64,000 nt of DNA from an uncultured Lachnospiraceae bacterium (GCA_902793335.1 CADBCZ010000001.1:89542-153541); one strand, 5' to 3'. Shown: positions 17,472 to 26,100, numbered from the stretch's first letter. A program made the numbers and translations. The notes: a model not told the origin generated them from the letters alone.

Positions 17472-18710
17472 TTATTCTACAACTGCTTTTGTATGTTCTA
17501 CATAAAGCTTCTGAATTGCTTCGATTCTTCCAAGACCTTCAATCTGTGAATCAATGCTGTCAAACTTATCTGATGCATTAAACATGCTAACCCACGAATC
17601 ATCATCTTCTCCAGCCATGTCATTATTAGCATGGTCGCCGGCTACAACCATCAACGGACGAAGAATGACCTTCTTATATCCTGCCTCGGCTACAGCATTA
17701 ATAACAGCTTCACAAGCAGTTTCCTCAGGTTCACCCTCTACTGTACCTATAAATACATTCTCATATCCAAGCTCTTTCATCTGCGCCTGCATCTGACTGT
17801 AAGAAACCTTGGCAGTATGTGAGGTACCGTGACCCATAAAGACAAATGCAACACCATCTTCCTTAGCAGCATCAAGACTGTCATAACCTGCGACACTTAC
17901 AGACTCGCTTGTAATCGCCTCAGCAACAGTTTTCTTATCTTCATTAATTGATTCTGCATCAGAACCAACTTCACCGAGTAACGGTTCAGCAACCTTTAAA
18001 GTTTCAAACTTATCACTGTAAGAATCAACTGCTTCCATAAGCTCATCATATTCTGCACCATGCATTAAATGTGTGGGCTGAATAACCAGGTTCTTAACAC
18101 CGTTATCAACAGCGCGGTCAAGTGCCTGTGCAACATTATCAATTTTCTCATCATCTCTTGCCTGAACATGATTAATAATGATCTGAGCAGTAAATGCTCT
18201 TCTTACAGACCAGTCAGGATAAGCTTCCTGTAAAGCATCCTCTATACCCTTTATATCTGTTGCTCTACTGTCATTAAATGATGTACCGAAGCTTACAACT
18301 AAGATTTCATTATCACCGATTTCATCCTGATTACGTGGATCATCTTTTGATGCATCGCCTGTATCTCTACCAAAATAATCCGGATCAGCCTCCTCTCCTT
18401 CAACAAGCTCCTTCTGAGCATCAGTCAAAGCATCCCAGGCAGTTTTTGCATCCAAACACTGCTTGTCAGTCTCATCAGTTCTCTCCTGAACATATATTGC
18501 ATCGATAAGTGCAGCAACTTCATCTGCAGCTTTCTTATCATCATCCTCATTTACTTCTTCTGAGCTTTCTACAGTTTTTTCGTTATCCTCTGTGACTTCT
18601 GTAGTTTCAGCTGTGTCACTATGAACATTTGGTTCATTATTGCCACATCCAGTTACACAAAATGTTCCCATTAATGTTGCCATACACAATACTGCTACTT
18701 TTTTCTTCAT
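17472..18710 (-). CDS. cbiK: Exported CbiK-type sirohydrochlorin cobaltochelatase lipoprotein
   Basis: First gene of the B12 operon. Residues 1-22 are a lipoprotein signal with lipobox VTGC. An acidic linker follows, then a helical segment (about 60-113) with YVQERTDETD and WDALTDAQKEL, and from residue 133 a CbiK domain: ILVVSFGTSFNDSRATDI, IQPTHLMHGAEYDEL (His214), FVFMGHGTSHT (His294) and VVAGDHANNDMAG (His360). The conserved histidines of the metal site are present, so it should be catalytically competent for cobalt insertion into sirohydrochlorin. Export is odd because the later steps are cytoplasmic; a periplasmic CbiK is known in Desulfovibrio. The ATG at 18710 has GGAGG six bases upstream; an in-frame start ten codons earlier is less likely. 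Confidence 0.87.
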   Translation of the reverse strand: MKKKVAVLCMATLMGTFCVTGCGNNEPNVHSDTAETTEVTEDNEKTVESSEEVNEDDDKKAADEVAALIDAIYVQERTDETDKQCLDAKTAWDALTDAQKELVEGEEADPDYFGRDTGDASKDDPRNQDEIGDNEILVVSFGTSFNDSRATDIKGIEDALQEAYPDWSVRRAFTAQIIINHVQARDDEKIDNVAQALDRAVDNGVKNLVIQPTHLMHGAEYDELMEAVDSYSDKFETLKVAEPLLGEVGSDAESINEDKKTVAEAITSESVSVAGYDSLDAAKEDGVAFVFMGHGTSHTAKVSYSQMQAQMKELGYENVFIGTVEGEPEETACEAVINAVAEAGYKKVILRPLMVVAGDHANNDMAGEDDDSWVSMFNASDKFDSIDSQIEGLGRIEAIQKLYVEHTKAVVE

Positions 18711-18785
18711 GTTTCCTCCTTCGACAGTAACAACTGCCATTACAATGTATTTATTTAAATATGTATTCGGAAAATATTATTGAGA

Positions 18786-18826
18786 CAGAAAAAGAAAACC
18801 CTTTTCCTAAAACAGGTAAAAGGGTT
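18786..18826 (-). terminator. Riboswitch-linked intrinsic terminator
   Basis: Read on the minus strand, AACCCTTTTACCTG and AGGAAAAGGGTT form a stem with one mismatch around a four-base loop, followed by TTCTTTTTC. It lies 32 bases after the riboswitch aptamer and about 75 bases before the cbiK start. This is the expected place for the expression platform of a transcription-terminating cobalamin riboswitch, so coenzyme binding would stop the operon here. Confidence 0.85.
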
Positions 18827-18857
18827 TGCACACAAAAGAAAAATAGAAATATACGAT

Positions 18858-19082
18858 AATAATCCTACATTCTTATACGTACAACCAGTTACTCGTGGTC
18901 TGAAACAATAGTTTCCGTACAGCATCTGGCAGGTCTCCCGACTCATAGATCTACGCATCCGCCATCTTCCCGGTTTCCCAGTGATATATCAGCTTCTGCT
19001 CCCTAATTACGGTGACGAGTTCGTACAGGACTTACACCTGTTTCCCTTTTCACCGGAATCAATCTCTTATAAAAAGATTATT
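18858..19082 (-). promoter_or_regulatory. Cobalamin riboswitch
   Basis: Read on the minus strand the leader contains CCGGTGAAAAGGGAAACAGG followed by TGTAAGTCCTGTACG, the conserved junction of the B12 aptamer. Further on is ACTGGGAAACCGGGAAGATGG and then the B12 box GAGTCGGGAGACCTGCCAG at about 18929-18949. AATAATC (19076-19082) can pair with GATTATT (18858-18864) to close the P1 helix. All major conserved blocks appear in the right order. It should repress cbiK, the importer and the biosynthetic genes when adenosylcobalamin is plentiful. Confidence 0.95.
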
Positions 19083-19119
19083 CCGACACCAAAACGCTAC
19101 ATATTCAATTCGACGACAA

Positions 19120-19148
19120 ATTATAACACATCAGTTTGTAAATATCAA
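19120..19148 (-). promoter_or_regulatory. Promoter of the B12 operon
   Basis: On the minus strand TTGATA and TATAAT are separated by exactly 17 bases, a near-consensus housekeeping promoter. Transcription would begin around 19110, about 30 bases before the riboswitch P1 helix. It lies just past the miaB stop codon and drives everything down to the left edge. Confidence 0.82.
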
Positions 19149-19199
19149 CCATGCTATAATAACTGTTTTAAGTCTACTTACAATTCACAAGAGATCTTC

Positions 19200-20621
19200 T
19201 TATACAGTTTCTCCAAGATAATAGAACCCTTTTGACTCTTTAAGCTTCACTTCCATAAACTTTCCAATCATATCAGAGGTTCCCGGAAAATGAACAAGCA
19301 GATTATTGCTCAATCTGCCGGTGACAAGCGATGCATCCTGTTCATTTACACCCTCTACAAGTACTTCCTGTGTTGTCCCTTCAAATCTTGCACAGGTTTC
19401 CTTAGCGATATTCTGCACCTCGTTAAGTAACAAATCAAATCGTTCTTTAATCTGTTCATCAGTTGAGGCAAACTCCATGTTGGCAGCGGGAGTGCCTGTT
19501 CTCTTAGAATAAATGAATGTAAACGCAGAATCATATCTCACACGTTTAACCACATCAAGAGTCTCCATGAAATCTTCTTCCGTTTCAGTAGGAAATCCTA
19601 CAATAATATCAGTAGTCAATGAAATATCCGGAATTGCGGTCTTTATTTTATCAACTAGTGTAAGATAATCTTCTTTTGTATAACTTCTATTCATATCTTT
19701 TAAAACTTTAGAACTACCTGATTGTACAGGAAGATGTAAGTGCTTACATATTTTCTTGGAATTTGCCATAACTTCAATAAGCTCATCCGATAGATCTTTC
19801 GGGTGTGAAGTCATGAAGCGAATTCTCTTTAAGCCTTCAATCTCTTCTATCATTTCAAGAAGTTTGGCAAATGAAACCTTTGGTTCTAATGTCTTACCAT
19901 ACGAGTTGACATTTTGTCCAAGTAACATTATCTCTACAACACCATCAGCTACAAGTTCCTTAATCTCTTTAATTATATCCTCAGGCTTTCTTGAGCGCTC
20001 ACGACCTCTAACATACGGTACAATACAGTACGAACAGAAGTTATTACATCCATACATAATATTAACACCGCATTTAAAAGAATATTTTCTGTCACTCGGA
20101 AGATCCTCAACAATCTCAGAAGTTCCTTCCCATATATCGATAACCATTCCTTTAGTATCTAATTTCGTCTCAATAAGCTCGGCTAACTTAAACACATTAT
20201 GCGTACCAAATATAATATCAACGTGTCTGTAGCTTTCTTTAATCTTCTCGACAACAAGACTTTCCTGCATCATACAGCCACATAAAGCTATCATCATATG
20301 TGGATTCTTTTTCTTATACTTCTTTAATTGTCCAAGTCTTCCATATACACGTAAATTAGCATTTTCTCTGACAGTACAAGTATTCATGATCAGAAAATCA
20401 CAATCCTCACTATCAGTTCTTACATAACCTATTGTCTCAAGAATACCCTCTAATTTCTCACTGTCCTTGGCATTCATCTGGCATCCAAAACAAATACTAC
20501 AATATGTGAGTGGACGTCCCAATTCTTTCGATATATTAGCAATACGCTCTTTTAAGCGTTCCATTATCTCTTTCTGTCTTAGTGTTTCTTCTTCACTGGT
20601 AATCTGATTATTAAATGACAT
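19200..20621 (-). CDS. miaB: tRNA-2-methylthio-N6-dimethylallyladenosine synthase MiaB
   Basis: A radical-SAM methylthiotransferase that adds the 2-methylthio group to isopentenyladenosine-37 in tRNAs. The N-terminal UPF0004 domain has three cluster cysteines in SICFGCQMNAKDSEK, MNTCTVRENA and LCGCMMQE. The radical-SAM motif is GCNNFCSYCIVPYVRGRERS near residue 195. A TRAM domain occupies about the last 65 residues. The preferred ATG at 20621 follows AAAGGA; an ATG five codons upstream is possible. Length, about 473 residues, is normal. Confidence 0.95.
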   Translation of the reverse strand: MSFNNQITSEEETLRQKEIMERLKERIANISKELGRPLTYCSICFGCQMNAKDSEKLEGILETIGYVRTDSEDCDFLIMNTCTVRENANLRVYGRLGQLKKYKKKNPHMMIALCGCMMQESLVVEKIKESYRHVDIIFGTHNVFKLAELIETKLDTKGMVIDIWEGTSEIVEDLPSDRKYSFKCGVNIMYGCNNFCSYCIVPYVRGRERSRKPEDIIKEIKELVADGVVEIMLLGQNVNSYGKTLEPKVSFAKLLEMIEEIEGLKRIRFMTSHPKDLSDELIEVMANSKKICKHLHLPVQSGSSKVLKDMNRSYTKEDYLTLVDKIKTAIPDISLTTDIIVGFPTETEEDFMETLDVVKRVRYDSAFTFIYSKRTGTPAANMEFASTDEQIKERFDLLLNEVQNIAKETCARFEGTTQEVLVEGVNEQDASLVTGRLSNNLLVHFPGTSDMIGKFMEVKLKESKGFYYLGETV

Positions 20622-20750
20622 AACATTTCCTTTCATAACAAGATATTGTCGTAAAGTACTTTTATCACTGAATTAAAAGTATACTCAACTCTAGACACAT
20701 AGATGTATTATACCTTGAAGGTTATATAATTGCAATGATTTTAAAAATGC

Positions 20751-20786
20751 CCAAAAAAAGGAAATGACAATGCATCATTTCCTTTT
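20751..20786 (-). terminator. Intrinsic terminator after the small membrane protein gene
   Basis: Minus strand: AAAAGGAAATGA, a seven-base loop and TCATTTCC run into seven T residues. It ends the sigma-factor operon and insulates miaB, whose start lies about 130 bases below. Confidence 0.82.
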
Positions 20787-20831
20787 AAAGTAAACTATTA
20801 TCTTGGTATTAAATCAACTGTAAACAGCCGA

Positions 20832-21056
20832 TTAAATTTTCGTGACCAAACCTGCAATTAAAGAAACTATACCAATAATTATTAAAACTCCTATTGCCAA
20901 TGACAAAAATCCCGTAAATGCCATCACTATAAATATTATTGGAAATAAAATAACCGTTAATAAAATCTTACTTATTCCCCATGCAGCCTTGATTGCAAAT
21001 ATTATTATTTTAAGTAATACAGCCAGTAACAAAACTATAAAAATAAATGTTAACAT
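20832..21056 (-). CDS. Small hydrophobic membrane protein
   Basis: A 74-residue protein almost wholly hydrophobic, with two or three membrane helices (about residues 1-22, 28-48 and 50-70) and few charged residues. I do not recognise a family. The ATG at 21056 is favoured over a GTG three codons upstream because AGAGGA is 10 bases from the ATG but only 1-2 bases from the GTG. It is the last gene of the sigma-factor group and ends before a good terminator. It may be a target or accessory of the membrane proteins encoded upstream. Confidence 0.6.
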   Translation of the reverse strand: MLTFIFIVLLLAVLLKIIIFAIKAAWGISKILLTVILFPIIFIVMAFTGFLSLAIGVLIIIGIVSLIAGLVTKI

Positions 21057-21133
21057 ATCAATCACATCCTCTCATTAATGATATTTTCAAATCTTAATGT
21101 TTGCTGTTTTGCACGAAATAATTATTATCAGCT

Positions 21134-21898
21134 TTATTTATTATTTTCATCTTCGGTAGTCATACTTTCTTTAATCGCTTTATTAATCTCGTCTTCTACC
21201 TTTTGGATATCCTCATCTGATATCTCTTCATCTCCACCGATATCTTTAATATATCTGCGTAATTCTTTGCCATTGATACTAACCTCATTAGTATCGTTAT
21301 CAACATGAAGTATATCTTCACCTTTATCATTACTTATAACTACCCCATCATCATTTACTTTGACATTGAAATCTTCATTACCAAATGCTTTGTCTAAATC
21401 TACAAGTGCATCTGTTACATCTTTGGTGATCTCATTGACATCCAAACTTGTTGTATAGTCTACGGCTTTCTGTGCAACCTGAAGTCCACCAATTATAAAT
21501 GCAACAAGCATCATTATTCCGGCAATTATTGTTATAGCAAGTGACGAAAACACTCCGATTAGAAGTTTCTTTTGACTGTTCTTAAATATCTGCTGATTAT
21601 CAATATCTATGTCAGCAGGCTTTAATTCCATACCACAGTTCGAACAAAACTTAATATTTGAATTGACCTTGGTATTACAATTTGAACAGGTTATCTTATT
21701 ATTATCCGTTCTTACAACCAGGTAAACAATAAATCCAATAAAGCTCGGTACAAGAACAACTATAGCCGTCCATAAAATGGCAACCATTCCTTTACTGTCA
21801 GCATCTCTATATGTCCATACAGCTAAGAAAACTATCATTGCTATAGCTGCAATAGCAGCAAGTCCACCTAAAACAAATCCCATACTAAAACCTAACAT
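21134..21898 (-). CDS. Membrane protein with zinc ribbon
   Basis: A 254-residue protein. Two membrane helices lie at about residues 5-28 and 39-63, with YRDADSKGMVA between, a pattern seen in PLD-nuclease-N-like (PLDc_N) membrane proteins. A zinc ribbon follows with ITCSNCNTKV and IKFCSNCGMEL (about 70-92), then another helix near 110-135 and an acidic C-terminal region with DEEISDEDIQKVEDEINKAI. The ATG has GGAGG upstream. It is co-transcribed with the sigma factor, which suggests an envelope-sensing or envelope-maintenance role. The function is unknown. Confidence 0.72.
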   Translation of the reverse strand: MLGFSMGFVLGGLAAIAAIAMIVFLAVWTYRDADSKGMVAILWTAIVVLVPSFIGFIVYLVVRTDNNKITCSNCNTKVNSNIKFCSNCGMELKPADIDIDNQQIFKNSQKKLLIGVFSSLAITIIAGIMMLVAFIIGGLQVAQKAVDYTTSLDVNEITKDVTDALVDLDKAFGNEDFNVKVNDDGVVISNDKGEDILHVDNDTNEVSINGKELRRYIKDIGGDEEISDEDIQKVEDEINKAIKESMTTEDENNK

Positions 21899-21922
21899 AA
21901 TTAATTCCTCCTTATTAAATCC

Positions 21923-22372
21923 CTATAATGCTTTGACTCCATTTGGCAGATTACGACCGGATGCAATCGGAATAATAATTGCAGTTGACAACCAACCGAG
22001 AATTATATCCACACTTCCTAATAATATTATTACCTTAATACCAATAACGCTTATATTATTAATTATATTTGGTATTATTGTATGCGAACCACCGATTCTG
22101 ATCATAAAATAAAATATAATAGAAAATACTATACCAGCCAAAGCAATTGTCGTATTAAGTACTGCCGGCATCCACCAGAGTGCTATTTTGCGTTTACTAC
22201 ATTTAGCCTCTTGATATATCTTATTCTTCAACTCCAAATTAATATTATCAGGAACGTTATCTGAATCAAATAATGAAAAGAGAAGTTCATCCATAGAATC
22301 ATTCATCTGTCCACGACCATTTTTAAAATTGTCCATATTTAATGCCTCTATATTATCTATATTATTACTCAT
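21923..22372 (-). CDS. Membrane protein, possible anti-sigma factor
   Basis: A 149-residue protein with a soluble N-terminal part (1-65) and three hydrophobic segments (about 67-92, 98-122 and 125-140). It overlaps the stop codon of the ECF sigma gene by four bases (ATGA), the usual layout for a sigma factor and its membrane anti-sigma partner. The N-terminal segment DELLFSLFDSDNVPDNINLELKNKI could be the sigma-binding part, but I see no zinc-binding HxxxCxxC motif. The anti-sigma call therefore rests on gene position and topology only. Confidence 0.55.
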   Translation of the reverse strand: MSNNIDNIEALNMDNFKNGRGQMNDSMDELLFSLFDSDNVPDNINLELKNKIYQEAKCSKRKIALWWMPAVLNTTIALAGIVFSIIFYFMIRIGGSHTIIPNIINNISVIGIKVIILLGSVDIILGWLSTAIIIPIASGRNLPNGVKAL

Positions 22373-22890
22373 GGTCTCACCTCACTTTCCATCATCATTC
22401 TCAATTGTTCTTTAGCGTTATGTAGTCTGCTTTTAACAGTACCCTTCGGTATGTGTAATACCTTGCTTATATCTTCTATCGATAGTTCAGAAGAATAAAA
22501 CATTACTATGACCTGTTTGTATTTTTCAGGAAGTTTATCTATATTTTCACGAAGAATACGTTCTTCTTCGGATCTGATTAAAGATTCATCTATGTCATCC
22601 TTATCATCTGCCACATCATGTTCCATATCGTCATATGAAACCGTTGGTGCTATACGCTCATGTCTTGCATAAGTACTCTTGTGGGTTTTCCATAGATTAC
22701 TCGCTATCGTCATTAGGTATGCTTTGGGATTATTACTTCTATCAAGCTTATATCTTTTTTCAAAAGCTGTAAGAAATGTCTGTTGATATAAATCCTCTGC
22801 ATCCTCTATGGTATAAGTCATCCCTTTACAGAATCTGTATATACAGTTACTGTATTCATCTATCAACGATGAAAATTCGTAAGCTTCCAT
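22369..22890 (-). CDS. ECF-type RNA polymerase sigma factor
   Basis: A 173-residue sigma-70 family protein. Region 2 contains TIEDAEDLYQQTFLTAFEKR (about 27-46) and AYLMTIASNLWKTH; region 4 is LPEKYKQVIVMFYSSELS followed by IPKGTVKSRLHNAKEQL. The middle linker is short and acidic. The start has GGAGG upstream. About 55 bases before the start the minus strand reads TGAACC, a candidate ECF -35 element, with CAATATATAAG 16 bases further, so the operon may be autoregulated. The three following membrane proteins are likely its regulator and targets. Confidence 0.88.
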   Translation of the reverse strand: MEAYEFSSLIDEYSNCIYRFCKGMTYTIEDAEDLYQQTFLTAFEKRYKLDRSNNPKAYLMTIASNLWKTHKSTYARHERIAPTVSYDDMEHDVADDKDDIDESLIRSEEERILRENIDKLPEKYKQVIVMFYSSELSIEDISKVLHIPKGTVKSRLHNAKEQLRMMMESEVRP

Positions 22891-23023
22891 TTTTCCTCCG
22901 TAGTGTTTATCCTTCTACTTATATATTGTCATAAAATTATAAAAGGTTCAAAATTTAATAAAACTTTTTTAATTTCTTGCACCAATGTTTGTAGCAGTAA
23001 TATGAGATTATTATATTATATCA

Positions 23024-23069
23024 TAGAAACAAAGATTCTCTGATACCCATTACAGGTACCAGAGAATCT
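23024..23069 (-). terminator. Hairpin terminator after the LRR remnant
   Basis: AGATTCTCTG and CAGAGAATCT form a perfect ten-base stem with a 17-base loop; on the minus strand TTTGTTTCT follows. It sits 15 bases below the stop codon of the decayed surface-protein fragment and probably was its terminator. It also separates that fragment from the sigma operon. Confidence 0.65.
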
Positions 23070-23083
23070 CATTTTAATTATTA

Positions 23084-23269
23084 TTAAGATTTTTTAATTT
23101 TTACAGAACCATTCTGCCCTTTTCCCTTGAACAATTTCTTGTAATTTTTAAATTGTTTCTTAGGAACACTTATAACTGCTTTCTTGTTAATACCCTTTAA
23201 TGCATTCTTTCCAATTTTTTTAAGTGAAACAGATTTTACATTAAATGATTTAAGTTTCTTACAATTAAA
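23084..23269 (-). pseudogene. C-terminal remnant of a leucine-rich-repeat surface protein
   Basis: This stretch of the 432-base gap between the sigma gene and the MATE gene translates on the minus strand as an open frame of about 61 codons with no start codon and an in-frame stop just upstream. It reads CKKLKSFNVKS, IGKNALKGINKKAVISVP, then QFKNYKKLFKGKGQNG and VKIKKS. That is the typical end of BspA-like LRR_5 cell-surface proteins in Lachnospiraceae: a last repeat, then a lysine-rich tail. The rest of the gene is gone, so this is a deletion scar. The remaining bases of the gap (23270-23322) hold nothing I recognise. Confidence 0.7.
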
Positions 23270-23322
23270 TTAATATTATTTTACTATATAAAATTATAAT
23301 TTTTGTCACAATACTTAATTAT

Positions 23323-24714
23323 TTATTCTTTTACAATATTGTTCATCCAGACTTCTTTTTTTAGTAAAATATATCCTATTGCACATTTAATAAGATCTGC
23401 TACATGAACAAGTGCGAAAACTATCACTGCATGAAGAGTAGTAAATCTTGTAAGTATATATGCAACAGGAACACTGACTACCAACATAAAGACACTGTCA
23501 AACAGAAATGTGACAATAGTTTTTCCTCCAGCTCGTATTGTAAAATAGGAAGTGTGAAGAAATGCATCTTTGGGCATAATTATTGCCTGCACCATAATAA
23601 AATGTGTTGCTATCAGTTTGGCTGTTTCGTTGGTATTATATAATCTCGGGAACAGACCGGAGGTCGCAAACATAACACTACCAATTACAATAGATGTAAA
23701 TATTGCACATGAAATTATCTTATTATCAGTTTCCTTCGCTTTCTTCATATCTCCTGCACCCAGATACTGTCCGATGATTATTGCAACCGCATCTCCCATA
23801 GCTATAAATACAATATTAAAAATATTATTAATCGTGCTTGCTATGTTCTGTCCGGCTACAACATTCAATCCTCTGATAGAATATGCCTGAGTAAGCATTG
23901 CAATTCCTACAGACCATAAACCTTCATTAAGCAACAACGGCATTCCTGTAACAAAGAACCTGCCAACCAAATTCGCAGGTACCATTAAAGTTTTGAATAC
24001 CCCTTTAAAATAAAAATATTTTTTGCTATGAAAAAATACCCATAAAAACATAAATATAATTTCAAAATACCGTGAAATAACCGTAGCTAAAGCAGCACCT
24101 ACTACTCCAAGCTTTGGAAAGCCAAACTTACCAAATATCAATAAATAGTTAAATATAAGATTAACAAATACAGCAATAACACCGGCAATCATAGGTATAA
24201 ATGTTTCTCCGCACTCTCTGAGTGTGCTTGAATATAACATTCCAAGATAAACCGCCGGTAACATAAACAGAATAACAGTAAGGTAGTTATTTCCATATAA
24301 AAGAGTGGTCTGTGCATTTCCACCGTCATTATTCCCTTTTAGATATAAGCCAATAAGATTACTTCCAAAATATTTGAACACTATAATTGTTATAATAGTG
24401 ATTATTATTCCAAGCCAGAATTTGTATCTAATTGTATTTTTAACACCCTCATCATCTTTATTACCATAATATTGCGCCGTAAAAATTCCAACGCCGGATA
24501 ATCCCCCAAATATACATAGATAAAATACAAATATAAGCTGATTGACTATAGCAACACCTGACATTGGTTCAGTACCTAATTGTCCTACCATTATATTATC
24601 TAGCAGACTAACAAAATTCGTTATTCCATTTTGTATCATAATCGGCAAAGCTATACCAAAAAGCATTTTGTAAAATCTTTTATCACCGATATATTTTCCT
24701 CTAAAATTCTTCAT
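23323..24714 (-). CDS. MATE family efflux transporter
   Basis: A 463-residue membrane protein with about twelve helices in two related halves. The N-terminus has LPIMIQNGITNFVSLLDNIM and VGQLGTEPMSGVAIVNQL, the classic MATE helix 1-2 signature; the second half repeats it as GQNIASTINNIFNI and GDAVAIIIGQYLGAGDMKKA. Relatives export cationic drugs or metabolites by sodium or proton antiport. The substrate cannot be read from the sequence. It lies 25 bases below the gene at 24740, and may be transcribed with it. Confidence 0.92.
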   Translation of the reverse strand: MKNFRGKYIGDKRFYKMLFGIALPIMIQNGITNFVSLLDNIMVGQLGTEPMSGVAIVNQLIFVFYLCIFGGLSGVGIFTAQYYGNKDDEGVKNTIRYKFWLGIIITIITIIVFKYFGSNLIGLYLKGNNDGGNAQTTLLYGNNYLTVILFMLPAVYLGMLYSSTLRECGETFIPMIAGVIAVFVNLIFNYLLIFGKFGFPKLGVVGAALATVISRYFEIIFMFLWVFFHSKKYFYFKGVFKTLMVPANLVGRFFVTGMPLLLNEGLWSVGIAMLTQAYSIRGLNVVAGQNIASTINNIFNIVFIAMGDAVAIIIGQYLGAGDMKKAKETDNKIISCAIFTSIVIGSVMFATSGLFPRLYNTNETAKLIATHFIMVQAIIMPKDAFLHTSYFTIRAGGKTIVTFLFDSVFMLVVSVPVAYILTRFTTLHAVIVFALVHVADLIKCAIGYILLKKEVWMNNIVKE

Positions 24715-24739
24715 ATTTCATCTCTTCCCCAGGTAATTA

Positions 24740-25405
24740 TTATTTAATTCCAAATAGTAATATCATTCTACTTCTTCCGGACTTATATCCGCTAACAGCT
24801 TCTTTTAAGCTGTCATATTTTTTCGAACCTTCGTAATCATTGTGTATCTGATAACAGTCATTATCTTTTGTTATAGACATAGTGTGTATCATATCTTTAA
24901 CAGTTTTTTCATTATTATATGTCATAAAAATAAAAGTATCAAATGTATTTACAAACTCATCATATTCTCTCTTATCGCTACATAAACGTTTCCATTTTTT
25001 ATAATTGAACATTTCAATATTATAATTTTTTGAAATGAAATATTTCATAATTGCAAAAGGCGAGGTGCCAAAGGCACCTCCCCAGGTAATTCCATTTTTT
25101 TCAAATTTAGATAAAAGAACAGGGAAATAAGGTATAACCACGTCTTCGTTATAATTCTTTAAATCTATAAGAGCATTATATATTGCAATCACCTCACAGC
25201 TGTTATAATCAGCGCTGTAATTTCTTCCATAATATAACAAAGACATAGCATCCTGATGTTCTATATATATATCATTTTTAAATCGATTCTTATAATTATC
25301 CCATGCAACCAGATTATTTTCATAGTTTTTTTGACTTATTTTTTTAGCAACAGATTTTATAGAAAATAACCTGTAGAATAATAACACCAAAGCATCTTTT
25401 ATCAT
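24740..25405 (-). CDS. Unknown protein, possible papain-like (C39-like) fold
   Basis: A 221-residue protein that I do not recognise firmly. A hydrophobic N-terminus is followed by NSCEVIAIYNALIDL near residue 68, which resembles the Cys-helix motif of C39-like papain-fold peptidases (usually CGPxxxxM). WGGAFGTSPFAIMKYF then recalls the substrate-side helix of the same fold, and MIHTMSITKDNDCYQIHNDY near residue 178 could supply the histidine and the Asp/Asn. The ATG overlaps the stop of the preceding lipoprotein gene by four bases. The peptidase idea is inference; it may be an inactive relative. Confidence 0.5.
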   Translation of the reverse strand: MIKDALVLLFYRLFSIKSVAKKISQKNYENNLVAWDNYKNRFKNDIYIEHQDAMSLLYYGRNYSADYNSCEVIAIYNALIDLKNYNEDVVIPYFPVLLSKFEKNGITWGGAFGTSPFAIMKYFISKNYNIEMFNYKKWKRLCSDKREYDEFVNTFDTFIFMTYNNEKTVKDMIHTMSITKDNDCYQIHNDYEGSKKYDSLKEAVSGYKSGRSRMILLFGIK

Positions 25406-26070
25406 TCTAAAACCGCATCCTTTAAGGTATAAAATGTTTGTCCGTTGATATCATACGAAGAATAAACACCCGTAACTGTAATTTCTTCATCTTCCGTCGG
25501 ATATTCACCTTCTTTTAATTGAAATTCGATTCCCTGTGAACAACAGGCGGTAGCATCTTTAATAATACATGCATAATAATCATTTCCATCGTAATCATCA
25601 TGAAATATCGCAGTATTACCTTTTATACGGATTTTTTTGCCAATATATTCATCAGGAGCACACATCATATTATATACTTCTGAATATATCAAAGTACTGC
25701 TAAGCAAGGTAAGATCAACATAAATGTCATCATGTGACGTATCAAGTGCCTGTTCTCCGGCTTCTTTTAATGTATCATTTACAGAAGCTGTTTCTGATGA
25801 AACCGAAGTTAAATCACTATTATCAGAACTTGCTACCCCCGGATCATTTTCTGTAGTTTCAACAACACTTTCCACGGTATTATCTTCTGATATTTCAGAA
25901 CTTAGATCTTCTGATGAAGCATTATCTGCTTTTGCCATCTGCTCATTTAACACATCATCAACACTTTTTGAAGTAGTTGTACGTTTTGCAGTACTACCGG
26001 TTGAACTACCACAAGCTGTTAATACAAATAATATTATTAACAAATTCAAAGTATATATATATCTTTTCAT
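25402..26070 (-). CDS. Lipoprotein with OB-fold-like domain, zinc-uptake neighbourhood
   Basis: The ATG at 26070 lies behind GGAAGGGA and begins a lipoprotein signal (YIYTLNLLIILFVLTACG); an in-frame ATG eight codons upstream is less likely. After a serine and acid rich linker to about residue 120, the C-terminal 100 residues contain VYNMMCAPDEYIGKKIRIKG, DATACCSQGIEF and EEITVTGVYSSYDING, a pattern of short beta strands like an OB fold with a paired-cysteine motif. Similar domains occur beside zinc ABC transport genes in Lachnospiraceae. The neighbour upstream encodes a ZnuA-like protein. A role in zinc capture or sensing outside the cell is inferred. Confidence 0.62.
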   Translation of the reverse strand: MKRYIYTLNLLIILFVLTACGSSTGSTAKRTTTSKSVDDVLNEQMAKADNASSEDLSSEISEDNTVESVVETTENDPGVASSDNSDLTSVSSETASVNDTLKEAGEQALDTSHDDIYVDLTLLSSTLIYSEVYNMMCAPDEYIGKKIRIKGNTAIFHDDYDGNDYYACIIKDATACCSQGIEFQLKEGEYPTEDEEITVTGVYSSYDINGQTFYTLKDAVLE

Positions 26071-26100
26071 CTCTATTCCCTTCCAGCCAGGCATAATTTA

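Noticed and set aside
18755-19235. Short open frames on both strands over the riboswitch region
   Set aside because: They lie across the aptamer and its terminator, have no ribosome binding site, and their amino acid order is just the RNA structure read as codons.
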